From Flavobacterium johnsoniae (GTDB lineage: Bacteria > Bacteroidota > Bacteroidia > Flavobacteriales > Flavobacteriaceae): a stretch of 64,000 bases of DNA. The DNA is taken from the NCBI RefSeq assembly GCF_030388325.1, contig NZ_CP103794.1:2170001-2234000 (forward strand), in the 5' to 3' direction. The translations under genes were made by a program, and so were the position numbers. Shown here piece after piece: positions 1 through 7,956 of the stretch (position 1 is the first letter of the stretch; the number at the start of each line of letters is the position of its first letter). Under the pieces are notes generated by a model. The model searched no databases, was not told the DNA's origin, and was given only the letters and a program-made list of their open reading frames with translations.

Positions 1-50
1 CGAAAAAATAATCTTCGCGAAAGCAGATTTAATTCATTAAAAAAAAAATT

Positions 51-368
51 ATGAGCACAACATTTGACGAGATTATTGAGCGTTCTCTGGAAATCAGAAA
101 AAAATATCACGAACTAGAATTGCATCATCACGGCAGTAAATGGTCTGTAGAAGAAGATGCTTTGGCTTATCTTACTGACGCCGGATTAATTGGCAGAAAT
201 GTAATGTCACAACAAGAACGCTGGCCAAAACTAGATTCTGAATCTGAATTGAAACATAAATTGGGCGAAAATATTTGGTGGCTAATTGTAATTGCAGAAA
301 GATCTGGAATTGATATTAAAAAAGCTATGAATAGTTTTTTAGAAAAAACAGAAACACTTTTAGAATAA
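51..368 (+). CDS. MazG-like nucleotide pyrophosphohydrolase-related protein
   Basis: This 105-residue protein resembles the MazG-like family, which hydrolyses nucleoside triphosphates to monophosphates and pyrophosphate. The C-terminal half (about residues 70-105, with LGENIWWLIVIAERSGID) matches the helix of these proteins where an acidic residue precedes a hydrophobic run and an 'A.R.GID' turn. The N-terminal half (HHHGSKWSVEEDALAYLTDAG) is less standard, and a full EExxE metal site is not obvious, so activity is uncertain. It starts with ATG after an A-rich leader without Shine-Dalgarno. A strong hairpin follows the stop. The 50 bases upstream hold what may be the tail of a preceding gene ending at about base 40, too short to identify. 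Confidence 0.6.
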   Translation: MSTTFDEIIERSLEIRKKYHELELHHHGSKWSVEEDALAYLTDAGLIGRNVMSQQERWPKLDSESELKHKLGENIWWLIVIAERSGIDIKKAMNSFLEKTETLLE

Positions 369-369
369 A

Positions 370-401
370 AAAAAATGCTGTCTATTAAAGCAGCATTTTT
401 T
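370..401. terminator. bidirectional intrinsic terminator
   Basis: An 11-base arm (AAAAAATGCTG, 370-380) pairs perfectly with 391-401 across a 10-base loop and is A-rich on one side and T-rich on the other. It lies between two convergent genes, so it can end transcription from both. Confidence 0.8.
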
Positions 402-413
402 CATTTGGAAAGA

Positions 414-719
414 TTAATCAATCTTGTAACCATCATCGCTAAAAGTATCAGGATCGCGATCATTTTCATCGTAACGTTCCACTAGATCGTCATCCATATC
501 ATTTTCATCTAAATCTTCGACCTCATCATATAAATCGCTTTCTGGCGTATTTTGTTCAAAATCAAAATCATCTTCATTATTTTTATCCGTGGCATTCAAA
601 AAATCATTTTCGGTTAATTGATTTTCTTCAAAAAGAAATCTTTCATCAAAAGGATCTTTATATTGTTCTGAAAAATTTTGATTTTCATCTTCGTAATTGG
701 TGTATCTGTCAGTTGTCAT
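414..719 (-). CDS. acidic low-complexity hypothetical protein
   Basis: I do not recognise this 101-residue protein. It has no signal peptide or membrane segment and is dominated by Asp, Glu and Asn, with acidic clusters such as EDLDENDMDDD near residues 68-78. Such composition suggests a disordered, strongly negative polypeptide. It is convergent with the MazG-like gene and shares its terminator. A second small, acidic, Asp/Asn-rich protein lies at 34441-34758, but the two do not align convincingly by eye. The reading frame is clean and begins with ATG, so a real gene is likely. The function is unknown. Confidence 0.6.
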   Translation of the reverse strand: MTTDRYTNYEDENQNFSEQYKDPFDERFLFEENQLTENDFLNATDKNNEDDFDFEQNTPESDLYDEVEDLDENDMDDDLVERYDENDRDPDTFSDDGYKID

Positions 720-885
720 AATGCATTTCTTTTAATTAATAAATCTGAAAAACTTATATGCTTAAAATTAAAAATTAGCTTTCGAGTTATTTTATACGAT
801 TCTCATTTTCAGTTGCTAAATTTTCATTAAAAGCTAAAATCGAGGTTTCAGAATGTTTTACTATTCATAAGCAATCTGATATCTT

Positions 886-893
886 TATCTTTG
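886..893 (+). promoter_or_regulatory. TAnnTTTG promoter element
   Basis: TATCTTTG matches the Bacteroidota -7 consensus TAnnTTTG exactly and ends 20 bases before the ATG at 914. No clear TTG is seen at the usual -33 distance. Confidence 0.5.
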
Positions 894-910
894 CATTTTT
901 ATATAAATAA

Positions 911-1273
<363 letters not shown>

Positions 1274-1285
1274 AAAATATTAATT

Positions 1286-1325
1286 AAAAACTGCGTAAAG
1301 TTCTAATTGACTTTACGCAGTTTTT
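1286..1325. terminator. bidirectional intrinsic terminator
   Basis: Sixteen-base perfect arms (1286-1301 and 1310-1325; core ACTGCGTAAAGT) enclose an eight-base loop and are followed by more T. It separates two convergent genes (stops at 1273 and 1347). Confidence 0.85.
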
Positions 1326-1346
1326 TTATTTTAAAAATTTAAAAAA

Positions 1347-2039
1347 TTAGCTTGTTTGAGTTGCAAGCGCTTTAGTTTTTTTATCATAAATAATAATGAA
1401 ACTAATCCAAATGGCTAATAAAACCAGAATTATAATAAGTTCTGTTTCGTGAACTCCTTTTACAAAGAAATTATTTAAAGAGTGAACTCCCGCAACAGCC
1501 AATAACGAACCTGTTTTGATGTATACTTTTCCAATTCCCCACGCCCCAAAAAAGATAATTCCTAAGAAAAGCATGTTGCTAGAAGTCATTTCTAAGTTAA
1601 GATGCCACGCAAACCAAAGGATGGCAATAATTGCTGTAGAGTAGAAAGTAGGAAGCGATTTTAATTGGTTTTGTAAAAATCCACGCCAGCCAATTTCTTC
1701 CAACAAACCATAAACTACAATAGTAAACATCAATAAAATTGGAAATTTACCAAGCGTAAAATAATAAACGCTAGAAATTAAAACCACAGGAAGTATCCAA
1801 TAAATCGCAAACGGAATAAGAACAGTTTTATAAATTCCTTTTAAAGAAAGCGGATTATTTAGTGCAAATAATTTTATAGCAACAAGAGCACCAATTGCTG
1901 GACCAACGCCACGAAGTAAGATTCTTAAATATTCACTTTCTACTCCCGCCAATAAATTGGTTTTTACAGCAGCATATCTGCAGATAATTGCAATTACGTA
2001 ATAAACTATAATAGCTCCAAAGTTGATTTTATTTTTCAT
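1347..2039 (-). CDS. CPBP family intramembrane metalloprotease
   Basis: A 230-residue, largely hydrophobic protein with about seven membrane segments. It carries the CPBP (Rce1/Abi) motifs in order: EExxxR at E114-E115-R119, FxxH at F143-H146, and HSLNN at H186-N190. In this family the glutamates and histidines build a zinc-dependent intramembrane peptidase site, so a working enzyme is plausible. Its substrate is unknown. A TAnnTTTG element just upstream suggests its own promoter rather than co-transcription with the regulator gene that lies 75 bases upstream. It ends at a shared convergent terminator. Confidence 0.85.
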   Translation of the reverse strand: MKNKINFGAIIVYYVIAIICRYAAVKTNLLAGVESEYLRILLRGVGPAIGALVAIKLFALNNPLSLKGIYKTVLIPFAIYWILPVVLISSVYYFTLGKFPILLMFTIVVYGLLEEIGWRGFLQNQLKSLPTFYSTAIIAILWFAWHLNLEMTSSNMLFLGIIFFGAWGIGKVYIKTGSLLAVAGVHSLNNFFVKGVHETELIIILVLLAIWISFIIIYDKKTKALATQTS

Positions 2040-2065
2040 CGGTTATTTTGTTTGATTTAGTGAAG

Positions 2066-2073
2066 CAAACTTA
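2066..2073 (-). promoter_or_regulatory. TAnnTTTG promoter element for the CPBP gene
   Basis: On the minus strand this reads TAAGTTTG, an exact match to TAnnTTTG, 26 bases before the start codon at 2039. No good -33 TTG is visible. Confidence 0.45.
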
Positions 2074-2113
2074 GCGAGCCAAAATGAAAATAAAATTGAC
2101 TTTGGGTAAGAAA

Positions 2114-2704
2114 TCATTTTTCCATAACTCTTTTTCGAATTCGGCTTAAACTTTCTGCCGTTAATCCGAGATAAGAAGCGATGATTTTAAGTGGAGTTCT
2201 TTGAAAAATTTCAGGACGACCTTCTATAAGTTTTAAGTAACGTTCTTGCGGAGAAAGCGTTAAAAGATTAATCTGTTCTTGTTGTTTGCGAACATAAAGC
2301 ATTTCAGAAATGGCTTTTCCAATTCGCAAACCTGTTTCCGATCTTTGATACAATTCGGTTAAATCCTGATGAAAAATAGACCAAAGCGTAATATCTTCTA
2401 AGGCTTCTGTTTTAATAACAGATGGCTGCTGATTTAGAAAAGACATATAATCGCTTATAAAACTTTTTTCATACAATAAATTAATGCAAATATCTCTTTT
2501 TCCGTCCCAAACAAATAATCCAGCAGATCCTTTTATAACGATGTTTAGGTATTTTTCGACACCATTATAATCTTTAATAATTTCAGATTTTTGAAATTCA
2601 CGTACTTTAATTTTTTCCGAAAATCCTTTCCAGATATTCATATCGGCAGAAAAATAGATTTCGAAAATTCTTTTTACATCTTCTGGAGAAGGACTTTGTG
2701 GCAT
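2114..2704 (-). CDS. Crp/Fnr family transcriptional regulator
   Basis: A 196-residue one-component regulator. Residues about 20-125 form the cyclic-nucleotide-binding-type beta barrel (KVREFQKSEIIKDY, then IVIKGSAGLFVW). The C-terminus has a compact helix-turn-helix (TPLKIIASYLGLTAESLSRIRKRV), typical of the short Bacteroidota Crp-like proteins. There is only one cysteine, so it cannot hold an FNR-type iron-sulfur cluster, and the effector is unknown. It is therefore not the obvious sensor for the FNR-like box found near 17130. The neighbouring CPBP gene may be a target, but nothing in the sequence proves this. Confidence 0.85.
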   Translation of the reverse strand: MPQSPSPEDVKRIFEIYFSADMNIWKGFSEKIKVREFQKSEIIKDYNGVEKYLNIVIKGSAGLFVWDGKRDICINLLYEKSFISDYMSFLNQQPSVIKTEALEDITLWSIFHQDLTELYQRSETGLRIGKAISEMLYVRKQQEQINLLTLSPQERYLKLIEGRPEIFQRTPLKIIASYLGLTAESLSRIRKRVMEK

Positions 2705-2787
2705 TTTTTTGGCGTATCAGTTAAAAGACCAAATTAAGTTTTTTCTGTAAAAATAAAAATAACTGTGTTACCTAGTTACTTTATTTT

Positions 2788-2995
2788 TTTAAACACATAG
2801 AAACATAGATTTTCTTTCTTGGAAAAGGTGATGGAAAGAAACTAGTTTCTCACACATAGCGATGTGCCTACTTTTGGATCAACTTTGTCAAAGTTCAAAA
2901 CTTTGACAAAGTTAGACACTCACAAAACTATGTTTGTTAATGCAAGTGAAACGCCTTTTAACGCAAAGAAAAATCTATGTTTCTATGTGTTTAAA
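2788..2995 (+). repeat. MITE-like element, copy 1
   Basis: A 208-base non-coding unit. Its ends are inverted repeats of at least 26 bases, beginning TTTAAACACATAGAAACATA at 2788 and ending with the complement at 2995. The middle holds a perfect 15-base-arm palindrome (2881-2895 and 2899-2913, AACTTTGTCAAAGTT). A copy in the opposite orientation lies at 5408-5605 and a divergent one at 3599-3835. It fills almost all of the 321-base gap between 2704 and 3026. No reading frame is visible. Confidence 0.85.
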
Positions 2996-3025
2996 TAATT
3001 AAATTAATGCGTTTAATATTAAAAC

Positions 3026-3544
3026 TTACTTCAAACAAGGCAATTGTAAAACATTAGCATTCAAAGGCTGTTCAATCTTTCTTTCTAACTTTTCGCTATT
3101 TACAGTGATGTAAATTTCCATAGAACCCGTTCCAACTTTAAGTCCTAAAATATGTCCGCCGTAAGCATCAAATTTACCATCGGTTGCAACGCCGTGCATG
3201 TGTATTGAAGGTTTGTCGCCACTCCAGGCAATAGATCCCGTAATGCTTCCCATTTCTACTTTATTGAAAGTTTTGGGGTGAAATTTCTTTTCTCCAAAAT
3301 CATAAAAACCAAAAGTAGCATCTTGTGCAAAACCAATTCCTGTAAAGTTTGCAGACGGAATATTTTGTTCTTTGGCGAGATTTTCGATTAATTCTAAAAC
3401 ATTATCGCCTTCGCGAAGAACCATCAGATAACCATAATTTGTTTTGGTATAACGGCATTTTTCTTTATCATTTTGTTGCGCATTAGCTAAATTAAAAGTG
3501 AGCAAAAGGAATAAAATGAGGGTTTTATGGATTTGAATTTTCAT
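3026..3544 (-). CDS. exported PCC-domain (DUF296-like) protein
   Basis: The ATG at 3544 gives a 172-residue protein whose first 21 residues (MKIQIHKTLILFLLLTFNLA) are a typical signal peptide. A longer frame reaching 3607 runs into a repeat element and lacks a sensible start, so the shorter start is chosen. The mature part has PCC-domain features: VLREGDNVLELIENLAKEQNI, the GIGFAQDATFGFYDFGEKKF segment, and the HMHG metal-binding-type motif followed by GGHILGLKVGTGSMEIYI. Cytoplasmic PCC proteins include AT-hook DNA-binding forms. This exported version cannot be acting on DNA, and its role is unknown. It is flanked by two copies of the inverted-repeat element. Confidence 0.8.
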   Translation of the reverse strand: MKIQIHKTLILFLLLTFNLANAQQNDKEKCRYTKTNYGYLMVLREGDNVLELIENLAKEQNIPSANFTGIGFAQDATFGFYDFGEKKFHPKTFNKVEMGSITGSIAWSGDKPSIHMHGVATDGKFDAYGGHILGLKVGTGSMEIYITVNSEKLERKIEQPLNANVLQLPCLK

Positions 3545-3598
3545 AATTATTTGAATTAAAATTGTAATCAATCTGTTGAATTTATTGCAAGAAAAGAT

Positions 3599-3835
3599 TT
3601 TAAACACATAGAAACATAGTTTTTTAAATCGTTAACGAGCTTTGTCAAAGTTTTGAATCAAGAGTGTAAGGTTTTTAAATTTGCACAAAGTAAGCACAAT
3701 CTTTGTCATTTCGACGAAGGAGAAATCTCCGCAAGGAACTCCGCAACGAAAGTCCAGTCTTTGTCGAGCTTCTCGTGAAGATTTCTCCTTCGTCGAAATG
3801 ACAAAAAGTGCGTAAATCTACACTATGTGTTTAAA
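3599..3835 (+). repeat. MITE-like element, copy 3 (diverged and interrupted)
   Basis: This unit has the same outer ends as the copies at 2788 and 5408 (TTTAAACACATAGAAACATA at 3599 and a shorter ACTATGTGTTTAAA end at 3835), plus a fragment of the central AGCTTTGTCAAAGTTTTGAA region. The rest is replaced by a different palindromic repeat (3702-3805). It occupies most of the 313-base gap between 3544 and 3858. Confidence 0.75.
3702..3805. repeat. palindromic repeat nested inside copy 3
   Basis: Perfect 27-base arms lie at 3702-3728 (beginning TTTGTCATTTCGACGAAGGA) and 3779-3805. They enclose a 50-base centre that is more GC-rich than its surroundings (CCGCAAGGAACTCCGCAACG). It shares no sequence with the other copies of the host element, which suggests a later insertion. 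It has no coding potential. Confidence 0.8.
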
Positions 3836-3857
3836 TTTTATCGCTTTAAATAAAACA

Positions 3858-5369
3858 TTAAACTACAGAATTAGGCTGTAACTCATTATTATATTTTTCA
3901 GGATCAGAAGCTGCGTATTCGTTTTCTGGTTCTGGAATAACATGAATTTTAGAATCGCTAATCGAAATTACGGCAGAACAAACATAAATTCCAATTTTTC
4001 CTTCGTTGTATTTAAAATCAAGTAAAGTCAGTTTTACTATTTCATTAATCGAAAGTTCGTAATAATTTCCGTAGCGGATAATTTTAAAAGAAATCTGTTT
4101 TTCTTCGCCAATTTCAAACTGATTGGTTTGAATATTTTCGAAAATAAAATTATTCTTGACATCTTTTTCATTAAATCCCCACGCTCTAAACTGAACAAAG
4201 CCGTTCATAAAATCAATCGAAATATAATATCCAGTTCCTTCTTTATCGCATTCTATTACAAAACCGGTTTTTCCCATTCCTTCAACAGAAAGCGTTCCTT
4301 CCCAAACAAAATCGCTTGAAGGCTTTTCGAAACCATAAATTTCGTAACCGCTTCTACAGCCAAAACGCCATTTATTTTCATTTTCTAAAATAAATTCAGC
4401 TGTAGGATTCCCGAGAATAGGCAAGGGAAGTGGCAAATCTTTTTGAAGAATGGTTTTTTGATAGAGTTTTTCCCAATAATAATAACTTTTTAAAAGAAGT
4501 CTGCCGCTTTTATCAGTTTCCAGTTCTTTTGGCGGCGGAATAACGCGATGTGTATTTACATTTCCATCAGCAAAATAAAAATTATAGAGCAGAAAATGTT
4601 TTCCGTCTTTTACTACTCTTGCGGCATAATTTCCCTGCGGCAGTAAAACATTATTATGAAAAGCCGAATATTCGCCTTTAAATTCAGAAGAAGACCAATA
4701 TCGGACTTTAATATCCTCGCGAATCGAACCCAATAAATAATGCGATCCTTTGATTTCAAAAACACACGGACATTCAACATCATCATACACATACGGAATA
4801 TGTAGCGGTTTTTGCAAAACATAACCTTCTTTTTCTCTTTTTGCAACACCAATACAACCTCTTCGGTAAGTTGGTCCAGAAGCACTTCGGGCGCAGATTA
4901 GCAGATAATCTTCATTTTTATATTGGTATTTAAATGGATCTCTAAAACTAATCCATTCTCTTGGATTATTGTTTTTTCCTTCATAATGAGGTGCTTCACT
5001 TTTAAACGGAAGTCCGTATAAGTTTTCTTTTTTCCAATTAATTAAATCGGTAGAAATCGCTCTTCCCACTTTCTGTTCAATTCCTTTATCCTGACGTTTA
5101 AGTCCGGTGTAATACATTTCATAACCTTCTCCTTCCGATTTTTTGCTAATATGCATGGTCCATAACATATCATCATCCCATTCTCCGGGATCGCCAACAA
5201 ATAAGGCATTTTTAACCCTTTTCCACGAAAGACCATCTTTTGAAACTGCATGCGCAATATAATCGTGATTTGGAATAATTAAATGAAATAAATGATGAAC
5301 TCCTTTTTCATCAATAAATACATCAACATCCCCGATTTCCCAATTGCTAAATCCTGAACCTGAATACAT
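3858..5369 (-). CDS. GH32/GH43-superfamily glycoside hydrolase-like protein
   Basis: A 503-residue protein without signal peptide, so probably cytoplasmic. Residues about 1-320 look like a five-bladed beta-propeller of the GH32/GH43/GH68 type. It has an early acidic pair in IGDVDVF (D14, D16), the transition-state-type RDP motif at R143-D144-P145, and an EC motif at E199-C200 as in GH32 fructosidases. Residues about 340-490 form a beta-sandwich (TGFVIECDKEGTGYYISIDF, then IGIYVCSAVISIS), also like GH32. It stands downstream of a sucrose-phosphate synthase/phosphatase and a fructokinase on the same strand, so a sucrose- or fructoside-cleaving role fits. The classic N-terminal WMNDPNG motif is absent, so the substrate remains open. 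Confidence 0.75.
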   Translation of the reverse strand: MYSGSGFSNWEIGDVDVFIDEKGVHHLFHLIIPNHDYIAHAVSKDGLSWKRVKNALFVGDPGEWDDDMLWTMHISKKSEGEGYEMYYTGLKRQDKGIEQKVGRAISTDLINWKKENLYGLPFKSEAPHYEGKNNNPREWISFRDPFKYQYKNEDYLLICARSASGPTYRRGCIGVAKREKEGYVLQKPLHIPYVYDDVECPCVFEIKGSHYLLGSIREDIKVRYWSSSEFKGEYSAFHNNVLLPQGNYAARVVKDGKHFLLYNFYFADGNVNTHRVIPPPKELETDKSGRLLLKSYYYWEKLYQKTILQKDLPLPLPILGNPTAEFILENENKWRFGCRSGYEIYGFEKPSSDFVWEGTLSVEGMGKTGFVIECDKEGTGYYISIDFMNGFVQFRAWGFNEKDVKNNFIFENIQTNQFEIGEEKQISFKIIRYGNYYELSINEIVKLTLLDFKYNEGKIGIYVCSAVISISDSKIHVIPEPENEYAASDPEKYNNELQPNSVV

Positions 5370-5407
5370 TTTATTGCTTATTTAATCTGTTACTATTTTT
5401 TTAATTT

Positions 5408-5605
5408 TTTAAACACATAGAAACATAAGTTTTTCTTTGCGTTGAAAAGGCGTTTCAATTGCATTAACAAACATAGTTTTGTGAACGTTAAGCTTTGTCA
5501 AAGTTCAAAACTTTGACAAAGTTTAAATACAGCTATGTGTGAGAAACTAGTTTCTTTCAATTACCTTTTATAATAAAGAAAAATCTATGTTTCTATGTGT
5601 TTAAA
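5408..5605 (-). repeat. MITE-like element, copy 2 (inverted)
   Basis: A 198-base unit that aligns along its whole length with the reverse complement of 2788-2995. The shared parts include the outer inverted repeats, the GAAACTAGTTTC block, the central palindrome (5491-5522) and the TTTGCGTTGAAAAGGCGTTT block. It fills the gap between the GH32-like gene and the sucrose-phosphate synthase gene, leaving only four bases before the latter's stop codon, so it may also act as its terminator. Confidence 0.85.
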
Positions 5606-5609
5606 TTTT

Positions 5610-7787
5610 TTATTTAATAACTTTATAATGTTTTAAGCCTTCTAAAATTCCTTCTGATGCTGAAGTTGCGGCAACATAAATACTTTTTGTGGTTTCGTAC
5701 GCGGCTAATTCGGCGCTTCTGTTTCCAACAATAATCCCTTTTACAGGACCTCTAAACATATCAACATCATTTCCTGAATCTCCAGCAGCAATTACATTAG
5801 AAAGCGGAATAGACCATTTTCGGCATAAAAATTTAATCGCATTTCCTTTTGAAGCTCTTTTTGGAATAAAATCCAGAAACTGCCCGTGACTCGGAATAAT
5901 ATTCACTTTATACCAGCCCGTTCCTAAAACGCGAATTAATTCCTCATGATCGTAATGTTCTTTTTCATAATAATAGGAGATTTTATATGGATTTTGAGCT
6001 TCTTCTTCCTGCAATTTTATCCATTTAATGGCCTTTAATCGATTAACGATATCCTCTCTTTTCCATCTCCCAGAAAGAAATTTTGCCCAGCCTTTATCTA
6101 AAATATAATCTTTTCCGTTGGTGTAATAAATTTCGGTTCCGACAGAGCAAATAATAAAATCGGGAAGAGGAAATTCTTCTTCATCAATTACTTGTTTTAC
6201 AAGTTCAAGATTTCGTCCAGAAGCCATTGCAAAAGCCATTTTATCGGTACGATTGGTTAAATGCGATTTTAATTCTTGTAAACCAGGATTAGAAAGTTTC
6301 GGTTCAATTAAAGTTCCGTCAATATCAGAAACTAACAAATGATCGATTTTTCTTTTTAAACGGTCAATGTTGATGTTTGGATAATGCTGTTTTTTAATTC
6401 CAGCAGAAGAAACCGATAAATTCTCATTTATTAAGTCAACATATTGATTGACGTGACTTACCCAACTGTAATGTTTTTGAATATTAATCGCGCCATTATT
6501 CGAATAATATTTCCATTGATTTTCATCTGTCAAAATATTGCGAAGCGCTTTTTTAATCTGATTTTCTTCTTGTGGATTTACCAATTCTCCATTTTGACAA
6601 ACGGGAATAATTTCTGAAGGTCCGCCATTTTTTGTCACCACAACTGGAAGTCCAGAACTTGCAGATTCTATAACGGTCAAGCCGAAGTTTTCATGCAAAG
6701 CCAAATTCACAAAAACACCTCTTTTTTCTGCGGCATAACGATAAATAATCGAAACCTCATTTTCGACATCATGTTTTTTCGGAATAGCCATTTTTCCGTA
6801 CAAATCGTATTTATCCATAAGCAGAAGCAAATCGGTTAAAACGTTTTTTTCAGATTCTGGCATTTTGGTAATATCTTTTCGAATTCCGGCAAAAATGACA
6901 AGATTGGCAAGACTTTGAAGTTCTTTATCTTTTCCGTAAACTTCGATTAAAGTGTTGAGGTTTTTATGGCGATCAGGTCTAGAAAGTGCCAGAATAATAG
7001 GTTTGTGCGGATTGGTAAGAAATTTAGAAATACTTTCTTGAACCCAATATTTTCGTTGTATTTCTTCCATGTTTTTCTCAGAATCATTTTCTTGAAAATA
7101 ATAAGGAACAAATTTTCGGGTATCTATTCCAGGAGAAATCGCGTGGTATTTTCCTAATTCGAAATTTTTATACGCCTTGTAAGTTTCGATTTCTTGTTCG
7201 GTAGAAGTGACAATAAATTCAGCGAGTTCAAGTGTCCTTTCTTCGGCGGCAATTCGGGTTTCAAATTTGAATTTTTTTTCTATTTCTTCTTCGTTTTCAC
7301 CGCCTTCGAGTAATTTTTTCTTTTTATAAAATCCCAATGAGTGTCCAGTATGTGCAAAAGGAATATTTAAAACGGCTGACAATTCGGCTGCGGCATAACC
7401 AGCGTCTGCATAATGAGAATGAATCCAATCTGGGAAAATGTTGTGTTGTTTAATGTGCTGCATCGCGCCATTCACGAAAGTGTCCAAACCTTCCCAAAGC
7501 TGTTCTTTTGCTTTGTATTTTTTACCCAGAAAAGGAATTCGCCTAATGTCTAATTTATCATTGATAATTTCTACAGGAACAGCATATTCTGGAGAAAGAG
7601 CGGGATCGTCTATCAATCTGGTAAAAAGATGCACGTGTTCTACATCTTCATGTTGAGATAAAAATTCGGCTAATTCGTAAATGTATTTGGTTTGACCTCC
7701 GTTGTCGGCATCTCGTCCAATTTCAAGACCAGAACCTTTTAGAAGTCCGTGTATATTGATAAGAGAAATTCGTAATTTTTTCATCAT
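5610..7787 (-). CDS. bifunctional sucrose-phosphate synthase / sucrose-phosphatase
   Basis: A 725-residue fusion. Residues 1 to about 460 are a GT4 glycosyltransferase of the sucrose-phosphate synthase type: the early GGQTKYIYELA loop, HTGHSLG at 146-152, LSRPDRHKN near 268, and the EX7E motif at E366-E374 followed by TKNGGPSEI. Residues about 482-725 are a HAD-IIB phosphatase like sucrose-6-phosphatase, with DIDGT (nucleophile D488, D490), a SGRN motif and GDSGNDVDMF. Together they would turn UDP-glucose and fructose-6-phosphate into sucrose in one polypeptide. Known SPS proteins of plants and cyanobacteria have the same domain order. It starts at either of two adjacent Met codons. The fructokinase upstream on the same strand is separated by its own terminator. 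Confidence 0.85.
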   Translation of the reverse strand: MMKKLRISLINIHGLLKGSGLEIGRDADNGGQTKYIYELAEFLSQHEDVEHVHLFTRLIDDPALSPEYAVPVEIINDKLDIRRIPFLGKKYKAKEQLWEGLDTFVNGAMQHIKQHNIFPDWIHSHYADAGYAAAELSAVLNIPFAHTGHSLGFYKKKKLLEGGENEEEIEKKFKFETRIAAEERTLELAEFIVTSTEQEIETYKAYKNFELGKYHAISPGIDTRKFVPYYFQENDSEKNMEEIQRKYWVQESISKFLTNPHKPIILALSRPDRHKNLNTLIEVYGKDKELQSLANLVIFAGIRKDITKMPESEKNVLTDLLLLMDKYDLYGKMAIPKKHDVENEVSIIYRYAAEKRGVFVNLALHENFGLTVIESASSGLPVVVTKNGGPSEIIPVCQNGELVNPQEENQIKKALRNILTDENQWKYYSNNGAINIQKHYSWVSHVNQYVDLINENLSVSSAGIKKQHYPNINIDRLKRKIDHLLVSDIDGTLIEPKLSNPGLQELKSHLTNRTDKMAFAMASGRNLELVKQVIDEEEFPLPDFIICSVGTEIYYTNGKDYILDKGWAKFLSGRWKREDIVNRLKAIKWIKLQEEEAQNPYKISYYYEKEHYDHEELIRVLGTGWYKVNIIPSHGQFLDFIPKRASKGNAIKFLCRKWSIPLSNVIAAGDSGNDVDMFRGPVKGIIVGNRSAELAAYETTKSIYVAATSASEGILEGLKHYKVIK

Positions 7788-7906
7788 TCTTCATTAAATA
7801 TTTTCAAAACGCAAGTTACAGCGCCTCTCTCGATCTAGAAGAAATAATTACGTTTTAAATTTACATAGTTCCCATGTTTGAAAGTTAAATAAGATGTTTT
7901 AACTAT

Positions 7907-7936
7907 AAAAAAGCCTGATCGTTAAATCAGGCTTTT
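7907..7936 (-). terminator. intrinsic terminator after fructokinase
   Basis: AAAAAAGCCTGAT (7907-7919) pairs with ATCAGGCTTTT (7926-7936 region) around a short loop. It lies 21 bases past the fructokinase stop and before the SPS gene, which argues for separate transcripts. Confidence 0.75.
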
Positions 7937-7956
7937 AATACATTATGTTTTAATCT

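Noticed and set aside
1..50. A possible gene tail before the MazG-like gene
   Set aside because: Only 12-17 codons are in the window and two frames are open, so it cannot be assigned.
2114..2704. The Crp/Fnr-type protein as the sensor for the FNR-like box near 17130
   Set aside because: It has only one cysteine and no iron-sulfur ligands, so it is unlikely to be the oxygen sensor.
3545..3607. A longer N-terminus for the PCC-domain protein
   Set aside because: The extra 21 codons overlap a repeat element and would hide the signal peptide that begins at 3544.
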